Positions 7,201 through 7,699 of a stretch of 7,699 nt of DNA are shown here, one piece after another (positions within the stretch are counted from its first letter, which is position 1; each line of letters opens with the position of its first letter). The stretch spans positions 1 to 7,699 of the forward strand of contig JAJDBI010000218.1 of assembly GCA_029261435.1 (NCBI GenBank), read 5' to 3'. The notes beneath the pieces were generated by a model. The model had not been told where the DNA came from and did no database searches. It saw only the letters and a program-made list of their open reading frames with translations. A program made the position numbers and the translations under genes. The stretch is from Nitrospinaceae bacterium (lineage in GTDB: Bacteria > Nitrospinota > Nitrospinia > Nitrospinales > VA-1).

Positions 7201-7699
7201 AGATGATAGGATGCAAAGCAGGGATACTGAGAAGAAAGAACATCCAGCTGTCTTTGAAGTAACGACTGACTATCAACGACGCCAACTCAAAAACAAACGT
7301 GTTCATGAGCTAACGTTAGAAGGTAATTCAAGTCAGGTTATAGAATGGCTCAATAAAATATCCAAGATATACCCAGAAACAAAATACCCGGGAATAATTG
7401 AAAATTTATCAATCTTAAATTTAATTATTAATGATCAATTAGATAATTATCAATTGGCAAGCCATTTTTTTAGATTTTTTGATCAGTGTAAGGTCAGGCT
7501 TCATACATTATCAATTAGAGCTAAAAGTATTGAAGATATTGATACCTTAATTGAAGGAGTGGATTTTTATTCTGATTTGGATGTTATTACCATTAATTCT
7601 GAGGATGGAGTATACAATAATCGATTTGCACAGTCGCAACCAACCCAGTCACAGGAAGATATTGATAGAAAATTAAAAAAGATAGTAAGCTTAAATAAA
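4286..7699 (+). CDS. Large multidomain TIR-like/OTU protein, 3' end cut by window
   Basis: The frame is open for 1138 codons and has no stop before the window end. ATG 4286 has GGAG at 4275-4278, seven bases upstream; the next in-frame ATG is codon 101. The domains seen are: basic N-terminus (1-40); helical, glutamine- and leucine-rich coiled-coil-like stretches (about 109-180 and 220-290) around an Ala/Gly-rich segment (191-214); TIR-like domain (383-530); unknown region (530-757); OTU cysteine protease domain (758-945); and a C-terminal part with leucine/isoleucine-rich, possibly repeat-like segments (1006 onward). No signal peptide or clear membrane span is seen. OTU domains cleave ubiquitin chains, and TIR domains cleave NAD or mediate signalling. 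Together they suggest an effector delivered into a eukaryotic host, or a toxin. The base composition is more AT-rich than the recombinase, which hints at a separate origin. TAATAT at 4233-4238 might be a -10 box but has no clear -35 partner. Confidence 0.85.
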   Translation, partial: MKSRSFGLSLGVQKRVFFARRSGLSREALTQYISTRENRQDGDSPLTNEPDLADPEKADFPNDGTDDWVEETKVAEYIEGKARKGWYCARYTEGPNDRAWMQQKDRNYLSRLGRELAPELAQLETNRLRLQAEDIRYLDQLQRLCKNLPEQLKEYELDKFEGIEQQLLQAQQRLPEILAVPSDNSAEGTLAAAGGAGAISGGSATAAEQMAAADSHGQLDEQSVRMAAIIQIDFRALEQTVNRIEDAALKSSLSGTIARLNTKINDFNDDLEDPIIQLEDLSESLRGISREVSAAKIGLEHSPAGDASKRRAFSVLKVIETVGQASLAQLTSLAPVKIKHHWKSHRLWLGQQHLSDDTDVAKYFRDTLGKIKLKGMRDYMIPRGVFICYAWPDMKESDEQHLGWLQPFLAGMRAHLQAAGLNAKLDIKDDPPGGNIYRYMDGATTEPDYVLLIGTESMLKSAVCDELMRIKRRRERDLSAGGYTLLPLLISGTLATSFPTTAELYMTVSDWKDPSKTYFDHMRRLISTLYSTTENAFKDEWDEFLTLLGKDSDEHTLVTQGLTKDTVRRVLAQEAQQHSHLEAQQEAAGQFLLQNMQGSSTTPSVFSTAASEGHHTNVTYFYQRVDDHRLKLVRAGVKADPSDTPPTVLTGRNAYDEVGKWTLDTLKEAPHTEIDFQFIEQSAKAADEYYLENHPHLPERGRGYASKNDLNDIYQWASAALFEIGRLPVSDEPAVVDSASESAKGTSAAESDDNSSQQEFDVPADGSCLFYAVMFSVLLPVLKDDTAFEQRFVQLFGDSNKPGLEEFKQEFSQYKGQPGFFVALKEQAPQFEVLVDTAFRQNVVRFMHEHKADFLGFFSEGGDSFEARMRTIGQPKAWGGQTEIEAISQLLQIQIKVREKQTNGNWKDSAFHGQDQGYDSTITLGFTAAGHGAGAINNHYHFFIDPQVFLDSVSPLAAADSRVDAASAKQIQDDRMQSRDTEKKEHPAVFEVTTDYQRRQLKNKRVHELTLEGNSSQVIEWLNKISKIYPETKYPGIIENLSILNLIINDQLDNYQLASHFFRFFDQCKVRLHTLSIRAKSIEDIDTLIEGVDFYSDLDVITINSEDGVYNNRFAQSQPTQSQEDIDRKLKKIVSLNK
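4347..4375 (+). other. Strong hairpin within the first codons of the large protein gene
   Basis: GGTCAGGGCT (4347-4356) pairs with GGCTCTGACC (4366-4375) over ten positions, two of them G-U, around a nine-base loop. It lies at codons 21-30 of the gene. No T-run follows, so it is not a usual terminator. It could damp early translation or be a chance result of coding sequence. Confidence 0.45.
5432..5875 (+). other. TIR-like domain of the large protein (residues about 383-530)
   Basis: The domain opens with the beta-A type motif VFICYAWPD (385-393), followed by a helix, then LDIKDDPPGGNIY as a BB-loop-like stretch, then DYVLLIGTESM as a central strand. SAVCDEL (461-467) matches the S..C..EL pattern of TIR domains, and Glu466 is in the position of the catalytic glutamate of NAD-cleaving TIRs. 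LLPLLISG follows as a later strand. NAD cleavage is possible but not shown; a protein-binding TIR is the alternative. Confidence 0.75.
6557..7120 (+). other. OTU-type cysteine protease domain of the large protein (residues about 758-945)
   Basis: VPADGSCLFYAV (762-773) is the OTU nucleophile motif, with Asp765 and catalytic Cys768. WGGQTEIEAIS (878-888) is the central OTU motif in which W-G-G/D..E-I is typical. NHYHFF (938-943) gives the catalytic His939. The order and spacing of the three motifs fit the family, and the length of about 190 residues is usual. The likely reaction is cleavage of ubiquitin or a ubiquitin-like tag in a host cell. All three catalytic motifs are intact. Confidence 0.85.

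Noticed and set aside
1..7699. CRISPR arrays, tRNA or rRNA genes
   Set aside because: No regularly spaced repeats and no tRNA or rRNA signatures were seen.

Overview
The window reads as accessory DNA from a gammaproteobacterium, most likely a host-associated or intracellular lineage such as the Legionellales. This placement is an inference. It rests on a very long protein that carries a TIR-like domain and an OTU-type cysteine protease domain, the sort of architecture found in effectors and toxins of intracellular bacteria. It also rests on a tyrosine recombinase paired with an unclassified reverse transcriptase (RT), a pairing I associate with mobile regions of Gammaproteobacteria.

Layout, all on the + strand. 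(1) 59-1033: a complete tyrosine recombinase. (2) 1034-1258: a non-coding gap with short direct repeats at its left end and a nested hairpin plus a second perfect hairpin at its right end. (3) 1259-4218: an RT gene split by a group II intron. The intron runs from 1902 (GTGTG 5' end) to 3769 (AC 3' end) and sits directly behind the YMDD catalytic codons. Removing exactly these 1868 bases joins 1259-1901 to 3770-4218 in frame and gives a 363-residue RT with all its core motifs. (4) Inside the intron: a 5' ribozyme part, a 418-residue RT/maturase without an endonuclease domain (2439-3695), a textbook 34-nt domain V and a domain VI with a plausible branch-point A. (5) 4286 to the right edge: one reading frame open for 1138 codons and cut by the window end. 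It has helical N-terminal segments, a TIR-like domain (residues about 383-530), a linker of unknown fold, an OTU domain (about 758-945) and a C-terminal part with a faint leucine-rich-repeat character.

How the parts fit. The recombinase, the structured gap and the outer RT look like one mobile module. The group II intron is a second mobile element nested in it, so the outer RT depends on intron splicing for an active enzyme. The large TIR/OTU protein looks like cargo or neighbouring accessory DNA. If exported it could act on host ubiquitin and possibly on NAD or host signalling; its C-terminus, where a type IV secretion signal would be expected, lies outside the window. The most notable points are the TIR-OTU fusion and the insertion of one RT-encoding element exactly into the active-site codons of another RT.
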